From NCBI GenBank assembly GCA_001898385.1, contig MKTT01000156.1, forward strand, positions 1 through 35,143: a stretch of DNA of 35,143 bases. Direction: 5' to 3'. The translations under genes were made by a program, and so were the position numbers. The notes under the pieces are model-generated. The model had not been told where the DNA came from. It was given only the letters and a program-made list of their open reading frames with translations, and ran no database searches. Source of the stretch: Planctomycetales bacterium 71-10 (lineage in GTDB: Bacteria; Planctomycetota; Planctomycetia; Isosphaerales; Isosphaeraceae). Shown one piece after another: positions 1 through 7,148 of this stretch. The number at the start of each line of letters is the position of its first letter. Position 1 is the first letter of the stretch.

Positions 1-42
1 CAGTTCCTCTTCGTTCTCGAACTCCATCGTGCGACGGATCAT
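1..42 (-). CDS. Start of an unidentified gene, cut by the left edge
   Basis: Fourteen codons are visible from the ATG at 42: MIRRTMEFENEEEL, an acidic N-terminus still open at base 1. This is too short to assign to a family. The second methionine (MEFENEEEL) is an alternative start. The only clear Shine-Dalgarno site lies upstream of the first duplicated copy (about 95-101), not of this ATG, where only a weak GAGGAA is present. Being a gene is inferred from the start codon, the open frame and the upstream ribosome-binding site. Confidence 0.45.
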   Translation of the reverse strand, partial: MIRRTMEFENEEEL

Positions 43-86
43 GGCAGTTCCTCTTCGTTCTCGAACTCCATCGTGCGACGGATCAT
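39..86 (-). other. 15-codon leader ORF made by the duplication
   Basis: The minus-strand ATG at 86-84 has the good ribosome-binding site of this locus: AAGGAGG, about 9 bases upstream. Translation gives MIRRTMEFENEEELP and then TGA at 41-39. That stop overlaps the ATG of the next copy (42-40) as ATGA, the usual arrangement for translational coupling. If the duplication is real, the downstream gene would be translated by re-initiation after this leader. If it is an artefact, 86 is simply the true start of the gene. Confidence 0.4.
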
Positions 87-150
87 GGCGGGCCTCCTTG
101 AAGTCGGGACGGCCCCATCATCCCAGATCCCGCCGTCGGACCGGAATCAA

Positions 151-1308
151 TTACCGGACCCCCTGGGAGGCGGCCTTGTCGTAGACGTCGAGGTAGCGGT
201 CGACGTTTCGGGCCATGCCGAAGTATTCCTCGGCGACGGGGTGGGAGGCGGCGGCGAGGCTCGCGGCGAGGGCGGGGTCGTCCAGGACCTTGAGGACGCC
301 GTCGGCGATCCCGTCGGGGGAGACGTCGGTCAGGACGCCCGCGCCGGTGGCGCCCAGTAGGGTCTTGTAGTCGCCGAAGTCGGTGGCGACGATCGGCCGG
401 CCGGCGGCGAGGTAGACGGCCAGCTTGCTCTGCACGGAGTAGTTTTCCTTGCAGGCCAGCCGGGGGTGGACCAGGACGTCGGCGCGGCGGCTGAGGGCGA
501 CGACCTGCTCGGGGGTGGTGCCGGTGACGACCGCCAGGCGGTCGCCGTGCTCGCCCAGCTTGCGCCTGTAGTCGTCGCCGGCCGAGGCCGGGCCGCCGAC
601 CAGGACGCAGCGGGCGTCGGGACGGGCGGCGAAGATCTTCGGCAGGGCGTCGACCAGGATCGGCACCCCCTGGTTCGGGTGGACGATGCTGCCGATGTAC
701 ATCACCACCTTGTGGTCGGGCCCCACGCCCGGGATGGGCATGTCCGGGGTCGGGCGCTCGTATTCGCCCAGGTCGATGCCCGGGTAGATGACGCTCACGC
801 GGTCGGCCGGGACGCCCTTCTCGCGGACCACCACGTCCTTCACCGGCTCGCCCAGCGCGATGACGTGCGCGGCGTGCTGGACGACCCGGCGTTCGAGGCC
901 CTGGTACGCGCGGAAGACCGGGCCGCGGCCCAGGCGGTCGCGCTCCACCTCCTCGCCCAGCAGCGAGTGGATCTCGTAGACCATCGGCCAGCGGTTGCGA
1001 CGGCAGGCGAAGTAGGCGCGGGTGGCGCCGCCGTAGTGCTGGGCGTGGACGACGTCGAACGGGCGCTCGCGGGCGATCGTCTCCAGCCCGCGGCCGACGG
1101 CCCAGGCGGCGGGGGGGACGTTGTAGACGGGCGTCCCTTCGAAGTCCTCGACCGTCGCCGAGAGCCCTCCCGACGGCCGGAGCCGCAGGTAGGCCACCGT
1201 CACGTCCACCCCCCGGGGCTTGAGCGCCCGGAGGATCTTGATCGGCAGCATCGCCGTGCCGTCGTACTCGCCCGGGATCGGGAACGAGGTCACCATCAGA
1301 ACGCGCAT
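151..1308 (-). CDS. Glycosyltransferase family 4 (GT-B fold)
   Basis: This 385-aa protein is a GT4-type glycosyltransferase that probably transfers a sugar from a nucleotide donor during synthesis of an envelope or exported polysaccharide. The N-terminal Rossmann half starts MRVLMVTSFPIPGEYDG, with the usual glycine-rich acceptor-side loop. HAQHYGG and VYEIHS are typical of family members. The C-terminal half has YPGID, the VMYIGS strand and a donor-binding segment ENYSVQSKLAVYLAAGRP, the GT4 E-x7-E region with the first Glu clear and the rest diverged. I place the start at 1308 rather than an upstream in-frame ATG at 1350, because AAGGAGGGG lies about 9 bases before it and the protein then begins directly with the first beta strand. 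Donor and acceptor cannot be told. Family confidence is high. Confidence 0.9.
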   Translation of the reverse strand: MRVLMVTSFPIPGEYDGTAMLPIKILRALKPRGVDVTVAYLRLRPSGGLSATVEDFEGTPVYNVPPAAWAVGRGLETIARERPFDVVHAQHYGGATRAYFACRRNRWPMVYEIHSLLGEEVERDRLGRGPVFRAYQGLERRVVQHAAHVIALGEPVKDVVVREKGVPADRVSVIYPGIDLGEYERPTPDMPIPGVGPDHKVVMYIGSIVHPNQGVPILVDALPKIFAARPDARCVLVGGPASAGDDYRRKLGEHGDRLAVVTGTTPEQVVALSRRADVLVHPRLACKENYSVQSKLAVYLAAGRPIVATDFGDYKTLLGATGAGVLTDVSPDGIADGVLKVLDDPALAASLAAASHPVAEEYFGMARNVDRYLDVYDKAASQGVR

Positions 1309-1393
1309 CGAGCCGGCCCCTCCTTGACCCGGCGTCCGGGCCGGGGGCATCCAGGATAACGGCCGGCGCGGCGGGCGCGAACCGGGTGCCGGC

Positions 1394-2179
1394 TCAGGAG
1401 GCGTCGGCGGTGGGCGAGATCATCTTCGTCGGCTCGACGCGGTGGCGTTTGTTCTCGCAGAGGACGCCCCCCATGCGACGGTCCAGGGCCTCCACGGCGG
1501 CGTCGAGGACCCCCCGGGCGGTGTCCAGGTGGCGGGGACGGAGGGCGTAGGGGTCGCGAGGCAGGCCCGTGCGGGGGAAGGTCAGCGCGTCGGCCTTGAT
1601 CGCCCGGTGGAGCGAGGCCGGCACCTGGTGCGGCTGCATCGGCTCATAGTCGCCGTCGCGGCGGGGGGAGTGGTAGTAGGCGCGTCGGGCGGCGGCGGGG
1701 CCGGGATAGACCCAAGAGGTCTCCAGCATCAGCAGCTCGGCGAACTGCGGCCAGGGGGGCTGCTCGGGGTTGAACGACGCCGTGGGGACGCCCGGCTCGG
1801 CGACGATCGCCGGCAGCAGCCGCCAGGCCTCGGCCGGGGGGAGGGGGCGGCTGGGGTCGGCGAGGAGCCCGCGCAGCTCGGGGCGGCCCAGCTCGACGGC
1901 CGCCTGCCGCACCAGGGCCTCGGCCGAGGCGATGTACAGCATGAACGCCGCCCGCGCGAGGCGCGAGGCCTCGGCCTCGGAGTAGGCCAGGCGGCTCTGG
2001 GTGTGGAAGTGCAGGGCGTCCTGGTACAGGCAGTGGAACGGGCTGATGACCGTCTCGATCACCCACCCCGGGTCTTCTTCGGGGCGCGGGGCGACCGAGA
2101 CGCCGTGGGCGGCCGACCCGTTCACGGGCCGCGACGATCCGGGGCGGTGCGAACCGGGCAGGGCGAAGTCGTCCGGCAT
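1394..2179 (-). CDS. Hypothetical protein, 261 aa
   Basis: I do not recognise this family. The first 35 residues are low-complexity and probably disordered. After that the protein looks folded, with natural amounts of Trp, Tyr, His and Phe. A helical stretch near residues 65-105 is rich in Ala, Leu and Glu and contains FMLYIASAEALVRQAA. A Pro/Trp/Tyr-rich middle follows (PPWPQFAEL, SWVYPGP, AYYHSPRRDGDYEP). No signal peptide, membrane segment or catalytic motif is evident. The ATG at 2179 has no good Shine-Dalgarno site, so the start is uncertain. The gene lies downstream of a strong hairpin (2264-2301) and is probably transcribed alone. Confidence 0.6.
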   Translation of the reverse strand: MPDDFALPGSHRPGSSRPVNGSAAHGVSVAPRPEEDPGWVIETVISPFHCLYQDALHFHTQSRLAYSEAEASRLARAAFMLYIASAEALVRQAAVELGRPELRGLLADPSRPLPPAEAWRLLPAIVAEPGVPTASFNPEQPPWPQFAELLMLETSWVYPGPAAARRAYYHSPRRDGDYEPMQPHQVPASLHRAIKADALTFPRTGLPRDPYALRPRHLDTARGVLDAAVEALDRRMGGVLCENKRHRVEPTKMISPTADAS

Positions 2180-2263
2180 GGGGGTCTCGGCTGGGATGGC
2201 GAAGAGTTCGATCTCGATGCGGGGTCGTGAGCCCCGACGGCCTCCCTGCCCGTCGACCCGTCC

Positions 2264-2301
2264 GGCCTCCGAGGGCCCGGATTTCGGGGCCCTCGGAGGC
2301 C
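2264..2301 (-). terminator. 15-bp perfect hairpin after the lipoprotein gene
   Basis: Arms 2264-2278 and 2287-2301 are perfectly complementary over 15 bp, with an 8-base loop. The hairpin begins about 15 bases beyond the stop codon of the minus-strand lipoprotein gene (2316). No T-run follows on either strand, so it may act as a Rho-assisted terminator or as a 3'-end stabilising structure rather than a classical intrinsic terminator. Confidence 0.55.
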
Positions 2302-2315
2302 CCGGCGTATCATCG

Positions 2316-4190
2316 TCATTCTACCACGCCCGCGCCTTTCGGAGACTCGGGACCGCCCGGCGTTTCGGGATTTCCGGGCGCGGGGGCGGCCTCGGGCTTC
2401 GGCCCCTCGGCGGGCGCCGGCGCCTCCGCCTTGGGGGCGTTGATGCGGGAGAACTCCTTGGGGGCCTCGGGGAGCGCGTCGGGGGGGGCCTGCATCGGGT
2501 CCTTCCAGACGAGGGCGCGGGCCCGCAGGGCGTTGCCGTGGCGCTGCATGGTCGGGTCGCCGGCCGTGTAGTGGGCCACGGCGCGGCGGGGGTCGCCCTG
2601 GGCCTCGTAGATGCGGCCGAGGTTGGCGTGGGCGCCCCGGCGGAACATGTAGTAGGGGGGGGAGTCGGCGGTGGGCTCGGGGAGGATCTCCAGCACCTTC
2701 GTGAACATCAGCTCGGCCTGGCGGAGGTCCTTGCGCTCCAGGTGGGCGAGGGCCAGGTAGTAGGTGGCATAGGCGTCCAGGCCCTCCTGGATCCCCCCGG
2801 GGATGACCACGTTCTTGTTGTTGAGGAACGCCTGGGTCTCGGAGAAGCGGAAGCCGACGTAGTCGGAGACGGCCTCGTCCAGGTCGCCGCGGAGCTGCTT
2901 GACGCGGGCGTAGATCAGCGGCATCTCGCCGCGGAAGAACAGCAGCGACTGCTGCGTGGCGGCGACGAACCGGGGGTCGGTGAACAGGAGGGTCTCGACC
3001 TCCAGGGGGACCGTCCAGAACGAGACGCCGCCCAGCCGGTCGCCCAGGACCTCGGCGAAGTGGGACGCCTGCGCCGCGGGGTCGTGGTAGAGGATCGTGC
3101 GGTTCTTGCCGGCCAGCTCGCCCTGGAGCAGCCGCATCTTGGGCGTGAAGTAGCCCTGGCTGGAATCGATCAGGACGCCGACCTTCGTCGGGCTGCCGAG
3201 GAGCGTGGCCCGGCTGACGTCGTAGGGGGAGAGGCCGGGGAGGTTCATCGCCTCCAGGATCGACGGGTCGGCCAGGGCCTGCCGGAGGGTGGCGACGCCC
3301 TCGCCGCCGGGGCCCGGCACGGCGACGCCGGCGCGGGCGTCGAACAGGTACGCCTCGCCGTCGATCAGCGCGGCGCAGATCCAGACCTGGGGGGGCCGCT
3401 CCTCGCGCGCCGGGCCGAACGGGTTGAGCGGGTCGCCCGTCTTGGGGATGAACGGCTCGACGACGTTCCCCCGCGAGTAGGTCAGCAGGCCCACGTCCAC
3501 GCCGAGCTGGCGGCAGAGGGCCATGAAGGTCCACGAGCGCTCGGCCCACGCGCCCTGGGATTCGGTCCCCATGCCGCGGAGCAGCAGGTCGTACGGGCGG
3601 GCGTAGACCTGCGGCAGTTGCGGCGTCCCCAGGCTGCCGACCGGGACGAGCTGCACCTGCTCGACGATCCAGTCGAACACGCGGCGGACCCGCGCCAGGT
3701 CGTCGCCCGTGCCGCCGACGCGGCCGGCGATGTCGCTGTAGAGCATGCAGTCTTCGATGTGGCGGGCGTCGCGGCCCTCGGACCACTTCGACGACTGGAC
3801 CTCCTCCATCATCTTGCGCGGGAGCTGGCGCGCGAGGAACCGGAGGACTTCATTGCGGACGACGTACTCGGCCGGGGGGGTCCCTTCGAAGAACTGGTTG
3901 AGCTTCTGGGTGGCCAGGCGGAAGTTGTCGCCGCCGGGCTTCAGCGCCGCCCCCTTGATCAGCTCGATCGAGCTTTCGAGGATCGCGGCCCGCTGGACTG
4001 AGTCGCGACGCGCGGCCGGGCCGACCTTCGCCGTGGCCTTCGAAACGACGGCGCCGGGGGTGTAGGTCCCCTGGCTGGAGGCCGACTTGGTCGGCGCCTG
4101 GTAGCTGCAACCCGGGGCCAGCGCCATGGCCGCGGACGTGAACCCGAGCAGGGCGGCCCGGGCGGCGCCTGCGCAACGATTGGACCCCAT
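2316..4190 (-). CDS. Large lipoprotein, degenerate transglutaminase-like core plus TPRs
   Basis: This 624-aa exported protein probably sits in the periplasm, anchored by a lipid. The N-terminus has a basic start, a hydrophobic stretch and a lipobox-like LAPGC with the Cys near residue 28. Residues about 160-295 follow the layout of a transglutaminase/cysteine-protease core, with MALCRQLGV matching the helix after the catalytic Cys and YLFDARAG matching the catalytic Asp strand. The residue expected to be Cys is Trp (in GAWAERS), and the expected His is absent from PQVWICAAL. I infer a non-catalytic fold. Residues about 460-560 resemble TPRs (AYATYYLALAHLERKDLRQAE). The last 50 residues are Pro/Ala/Glu-rich and probably disordered. 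An alternative TTG start one codon upstream (4193) is better spaced from AGGAG. The role is unknown; peptidoglycan or protein scaffolding are possibilities. Confidence 0.7.
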   Translation of the reverse strand: MGSNRCAGAARAALLGFTSAAMALAPGCSYQAPTKSASSQGTYTPGAVVSKATAKVGPAARRDSVQRAAILESSIELIKGAALKPGGDNFRLATQKLNQFFEGTPPAEYVVRNEVLRFLARQLPRKMMEEVQSSKWSEGRDARHIEDCMLYSDIAGRVGGTGDDLARVRRVFDWIVEQVQLVPVGSLGTPQLPQVYARPYDLLLRGMGTESQGAWAERSWTFMALCRQLGVDVGLLTYSRGNVVEPFIPKTGDPLNPFGPAREERPPQVWICAALIDGEAYLFDARAGVAVPGPGGEGVATLRQALADPSILEAMNLPGLSPYDVSRATLLGSPTKVGVLIDSSQGYFTPKMRLLQGELAGKNRTILYHDPAAQASHFAEVLGDRLGGVSFWTVPLEVETLLFTDPRFVAATQQSLLFFRGEMPLIYARVKQLRGDLDEAVSDYVGFRFSETQAFLNNKNVVIPGGIQEGLDAYATYYLALAHLERKDLRQAELMFTKVLEILPEPTADSPPYYMFRRGAHANLGRIYEAQGDPRRAVAHYTAGDPTMQRHGNALRARALVWKDPMQAPPDALPEAPKEFSRINAPKAEAPAPAEGPKPEAAPAPGNPETPGGPESPKGAGVVE

Positions 4191-4380
4191 CAAAGTCGGT
4201 CGCTCCTGGTGAGATGCTCGGGCCGCGCGCCTTGGGGGGATGATCGATCGAATCCGGGCGCGGGCCGGGGGCGGTCGGTCCCCGTCGAGGGGGGGGCCGC
4301 CCGGGGCGGGGCGGTCGCGTTCGGCGTCGCCCCCGTCCCCCCTATTCTGCCGCCCGCGCGACAGGGCCGCGAGCCCTTTC

Positions 4381-4420
4381 CGGACGCCCCCCGGGGAATT
4401 ACGTCGCGGGGGGCCGTCCG
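4381..4420 (-). terminator. Terminator-like inverted repeat after kdsA
   Basis: CGGAC-G-CCCCCC at 4381-4392 can pair with GGGGGG-CC-GTCCG at 4408-4420. This gives an 11-bp interrupted stem and a 15-base loop, about 20 bases after the kdsA stop. No T-run follows. The rest of the 4191-4439 gap shows no gene. Confidence 0.4.
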
Positions 4421-4439
4421 GTTCGCGTCCGCCCCGGGA

Positions 4440-5273
4440 TCAGCCGGCGACGGCCTCGCGGATCCGGAGCAGGAGCTTCAGCAGGGCCGGCAGGTCGTCC
4501 AGGCGCAGCGAGTTGGGGCCGTCGGAGAGGGCCTTGTCGGGGTCGGGGTGGACCTCCAGGAAGACCGCGTCGCAGCCGGCGGCGACGGCGGCGCGGGCGA
4601 CGGTCGGGATCATGTCGCGGCGGCCGGCCGTGGTCTTGCCCCCCTCGCCCCCGCCGGGGAGCTGGACCGAGTGGGTCGCGTCGAAGACCACCGGCGCGCC
4701 GGTCGCCTGCATCAGGGGGATCGCGGTCATGTCGTTGACCAGCCGGCCGTAGCCGAACGTCGACCCGCGCTCCGTCAGCAGGGCCCCGCTCGCGCCGAAG
4801 TCCATCAGCTTGTCGACGACGTTCTGCATGTCCCACGGGGCCATGAACTGCCCCTTCTTCACGTTCACCGCCCGGCCGGTGGCGGCGACGGCCTCCAGCA
4901 GGTCGGTCTGGCGGGCGAGGAACGCCGGGACCTGGAGCAGGTCGACGACCTCGGCGATGGGGGCGGCCTGGATCGTCTCGTGGACGTCGGTCGTGACCGG
5001 GAGCCCGGTCTCCTCCTTCACTGCGCGGAAGACGTCCATCCCCGCCGCCAGCCCCGGGCCGCGATAGCTGGAGCGCGACGAGCGGTTGGCCTTGTCGAAC
5101 GACGCCTTGAAGATCAGCGGCACGCCCAGCTCGCCGCAGATCTCCTTGAGCCGGACGGCGACGCGCCGCGTCATATCGCTCGGCTCCATCACGCACGGGC
5201 CGGAGATCAGGGCCAGCGGCCGGCCGTTCCCGATCGTCACCGGGCCGATCGTCACCGGGTTGGGAGGGTTCAA
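4440..5273 (-). CDS. kdsA: 3-deoxy-D-manno-octulosonate 8-phosphate synthase
   Basis: KdsA condenses phosphoenolpyruvate with D-arabinose 5-phosphate to give Kdo 8-phosphate, the committed step to the Kdo of lipopolysaccharide, in the cytoplasm. The 277-aa length is normal. Diagnostic segments run through the protein: LISGPCVME, IFKASFDKANRSS, LPVTTDVHE, VDLLQVPAFLARQTDLL, VNVKKGQFMAPWDM, LLTERGSTFGYG, VVFDATHSVQ and FLEVHPDPDKALSDGPN. The start is TTG at 5273, with AGGAG 9 bases upstream; no ATG fits. It is the last gene of a probable three-gene operon, 51 bases after the lipid-kinase gene. A Kdo enzyme indicates a Gram-negative-type outer membrane with LPS. Confidence 0.97.
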   Translation of the reverse strand: MNPPNPVTIGPVTIGNGRPLALISGPCVMEPSDMTRRVAVRLKEICGELGVPLIFKASFDKANRSSRSSYRGPGLAAGMDVFRAVKEETGLPVTTDVHETIQAAPIAEVVDLLQVPAFLARQTDLLEAVAATGRAVNVKKGQFMAPWDMQNVVDKLMDFGASGALLTERGSTFGYGRLVNDMTAIPLMQATGAPVVFDATHSVQLPGGGEGGKTTAGRRDMIPTVARAAVAAGCDAVFLEVHPDPDKALSDGPNSLRLDDLPALLKLLLRIREAVAG

Positions 5274-5324
5274 CGTGCTCGACTCCTGTTCGGGCGTGGG
5301 GGCCTTCCTTGCGACGCCCGGATT

Positions 5325-6374
5325 CTAGCGGAAGAGGCCGCCCGCGGCGAGGGGGGCCGGGCGGGGCGTCGGCGACCACGACGGGTCGACCAGGACCCGG
5401 ATCGCCGCCGGCAGCACCTCCACCGTCCACAGCTCGCGGGTCGTGGGCTGGGCCGGGTCGGCGGCGGCCGAGGCCGGCAGGAGCCGGCCGCCGGGGTCGC
5501 CGTCGATCTGGACGGGGACCGTCCCCCGCGACGACAGCGAGATCCGGCGCACCCGCCGGTGGTACACGCCCGCCAGCTTCAGGTGGGTCCCCAGGACCAC
5601 CCGCCACAGGTAATACAGCGCCTGGAACGGCCCGGGGTCGCGGAAGACGACCAGGTCGAGCAGGCCGTCGTCCTGGCGGGCGGACGGGGCGAACGGCAGG
5701 TTCAGGGCGTAGCGCGGCAGGTTGAAGGCGAAGACCGTGGTCCCGATCAGCGTCTCCTCGGCCCCCGCGTCCTCGACCCGCACGGCGATCGACGGGAAGC
5801 GGTAGGTGAAGCTCGACCGCAGGATCGGCTCGACGTACGCGGCGCGATGGGTGGGGCGGACGGAGCCCGTCGCGGTGCGCAGGCCGTGATGGCGGCTGAC
5901 GACGTCGCCGTCGAAGCCGAAGCCGGCCATCAAAAGGAACCGGCGGCCGTTGGCGACCCCCAGGTCGACCGGCACCGACTGGCCCCCGGCGATGGTCGCG
6001 GCCAGCCGGTCGGGGTCGCCGCCGAGCTGGAAATGCCGCGCGGCCAGGTTCTCGGTCCCGGTGCGGAGGACCGTGATCGGCGTGCGGGGCCGCTCGTTGA
6101 TCAGGGCCGAGACCGTGCCGTCGCCGCCGACGGCGACCAGGCAGCGGCAGGACGGGTCGGCGGCGGCCCTGGCGACGAGCGTCGCGCGGTCGGCCGGGGT
6201 CCAGGCCGGGGCCGAGTCGACGCCGCGGGACCCGAGGGCGGCCATGAGCCGCTCGGCCTTTCGGCGGCCGGCCCCCGCGCCCGAGGCCGGATTCGCGACG
6301 ACGCCGACCCAGCCGCCGGGGGCGGGGGGCGGCGTCGGTCCTTCGTCCCGTCGCGATCCGTCGGTGTCGATCAT
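5325..6374 (-). CDS. Diacylglycerol kinase-type lipid kinase
   Basis: This 349-aa protein belongs to the soluble DAGK/YegS/sphingosine-kinase superfamily, which phosphorylates a lipid hydroxyl from ATP and acts at the inner face of the membrane. The catalytic domain begins GVVANPASGAGAGRRKAERL (about residues 24-43). It carries the nucleotide-binding VAVGGDGTVSALINE with GGDGT at 83-87, then LRTGTENLA, MAGFGFDGDVV and FNLPRYALNLPFAP. The C-terminal half has the family's beta-rich domain ending VPVQIDGDPGG. The start ATG at 6374 gives the normal beginning of the fold, since the upstream frame overlaps the previous gene; no clear Shine-Dalgarno is present. Its neighbours, a membrane coiled-coil protein and kdsA, suggest envelope lipid metabolism. 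The actual lipid substrate cannot be read from sequence. Confidence 0.9.
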   Translation of the reverse strand: MIDTDGSRRDEGPTPPPAPGGWVGVVANPASGAGAGRRKAERLMAALGSRGVDSAPAWTPADRATLVARAAADPSCRCLVAVGGDGTVSALINERPRTPITVLRTGTENLAARHFQLGGDPDRLAATIAGGQSVPVDLGVANGRRFLLMAGFGFDGDVVSRHHGLRTATGSVRPTHRAAYVEPILRSSFTYRFPSIAVRVEDAGAEETLIGTTVFAFNLPRYALNLPFAPSARQDDGLLDLVVFRDPGPFQALYYLWRVVLGTHLKLAGVYHRRVRRISLSSRGTVPVQIDGDPGGRLLPASAAADPAQPTTRELWTVEVLPAAIRVLVDPSWSPTPRPAPLAAGGLFR

Positions 6375-6406
6375 GGACGCCCGGGCCGCACGCCCGGCCC
6401 GGCGGG

Positions 6407-6934
6407 TCAGCGGGAGGCGGAGACCTTCCCGACGTTCTCTTCGTAGGTCTTCTTGAACTCGTCGCGGAGCGAGGCGAGCCGCGCGGTCATCTCGTCGTCG
6501 ACGCCGCGGAGCCTCAGCACCTCGGCGCGGGCGTCGGCCAGCTGCTGCGTCTCGGCGTCCTTCTCCTGCTTGCGGATCTCCAGGTCGTGCTGGGCGTTGG
6601 CGACCGTGGTCTCGACGGTCGCGAGCTGGCCCTGCATGTCGGCGAGGATCCCCTTCAGCCGCGAGCCGGCGGCCTCGACGTCGGTCGTCTTGGCCCGCAA
6701 AACGGCGAGCTGGGTGTCCATGTTCTCCTGGAACCGCGACGTGTCGGCCTTGAGCTTCACCAGGGCGACCTCGGCGTCGTGCAGGCCCTGCTCGGCCTTC
6801 TCCAGGTCGGCCTGGAGCTTGGCCAGCGCCGCGTTGCCGTTGCGGTTGAGCTGGGCCACGCCCGCGCCCAGGACGATCCAGCCGATGGTGGCCAGGAGGA
6901 CCAAAACGCTGAGCACCTTGCCCGCGGTCGACAT
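6407..6934 (-). CDS. Single-pass membrane protein with long coiled coil
   Basis: This 175-aa protein has one N-terminal hydrophobic helix (about residues 5-27, GKVLSVLVLLATIGWIVLGAGV). Almost the entire remainder is a heptad-rich, Lys/Glu/Gln/Ala-rich region (about 35-170) predicted by eye to be coiled coil. It is probably anchored in the inner membrane with the coil outside the membrane; orientation is not certain. AGGAG lies 7 bases before the ATG. It is the first gene of the probable operon with the lipid kinase (32-base gap) and kdsA. No enzymatic motif is visible. A structural or scaffolding part in the envelope is a reasonable guess, no more. Confidence 0.75.
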   Translation of the reverse strand: MSTAGKVLSVLVLLATIGWIVLGAGVAQLNRNGNAALAKLQADLEKAEQGLHDAEVALVKLKADTSRFQENMDTQLAVLRAKTTDVEAAGSRLKGILADMQGQLATVETTVANAQHDLEIRKQEKDAETQQLADARAEVLRLRGVDDEMTARLASLRDEFKKTYEENVGKVSASR

Positions 6935-7046
6935 CGGACGTCTCCTGAGACGAGGCCGTATAAGAAACCGCCGACGTCGCCCGGCCCGGGATCAATCAAG
7001 CGTCCCGGGGGCGCACGCGGGGATCGGGATTCGATGGCACGATTTC

Positions 7047-7076
7047 AATATACCCCCGGATCCCGCACCCCGCCAA
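7047..7076 (-). promoter_or_regulatory. Candidate sigma70-type promoter of the kdsA operon
   Basis: On the minus strand TTGGCG (7076-7071) and TATATT (7052-7047) are separated by 18 bases, about 110 bases upstream of the coiled-coil gene. TATATT matches five of six consensus positions and TTGGCG four of six. AT-rich hexamers are rare in this GC-rich sequence, which supports the call. Confidence 0.4.
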
Positions 7077-7105
7077 TCGCCGCCGAAGTTTCTCCCGGAT
7101 CCCTT

Positions 7106-7126
7106 GCGCGACCGTCCGGGTCGCGC
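7106..7126 (-). terminator. 8-bp hairpin after the DUF1559 gene
   Basis: GCGCGACC (7106-7113) and GGTCGCGC (7119-7126) form a perfect 8-bp stem with a 5-base loop, 22 bases after the stop of the minus-strand DUF1559 gene. There is no T-run. Confidence 0.4.
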
Positions 7127-7148
7127 CGCCGCGGCCCTCCCTCGCCCC

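Larger units (their letters stand above)
1..88. repeat. Tandem 44-bp direct duplication
   Basis: Bases 1-44 and 45-88 are identical and directly adjacent. On the minus strand each copy carries a start codon followed by the same 14 codons (MIRRTMEFENEEEL). Because 44 is not a multiple of three, the two copies are in different frames. The unit sits exactly at the window edge, so it could be a real duplication or an assembly artefact at a contig end. Confidence 0.9.

Noticed and set aside
2001..4001. 666-codon plus-strand frame
   Set aside because: Antisense to the lipoprotein gene and partly to the 261-aa gene. Composition is Gly/Arg/Val/Leu low-complexity without family motifs.
4209..6446. 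745-codon plus-strand frame
   Set aside because: Antisense to kdsA and the lipid-kinase gene, both unambiguous.
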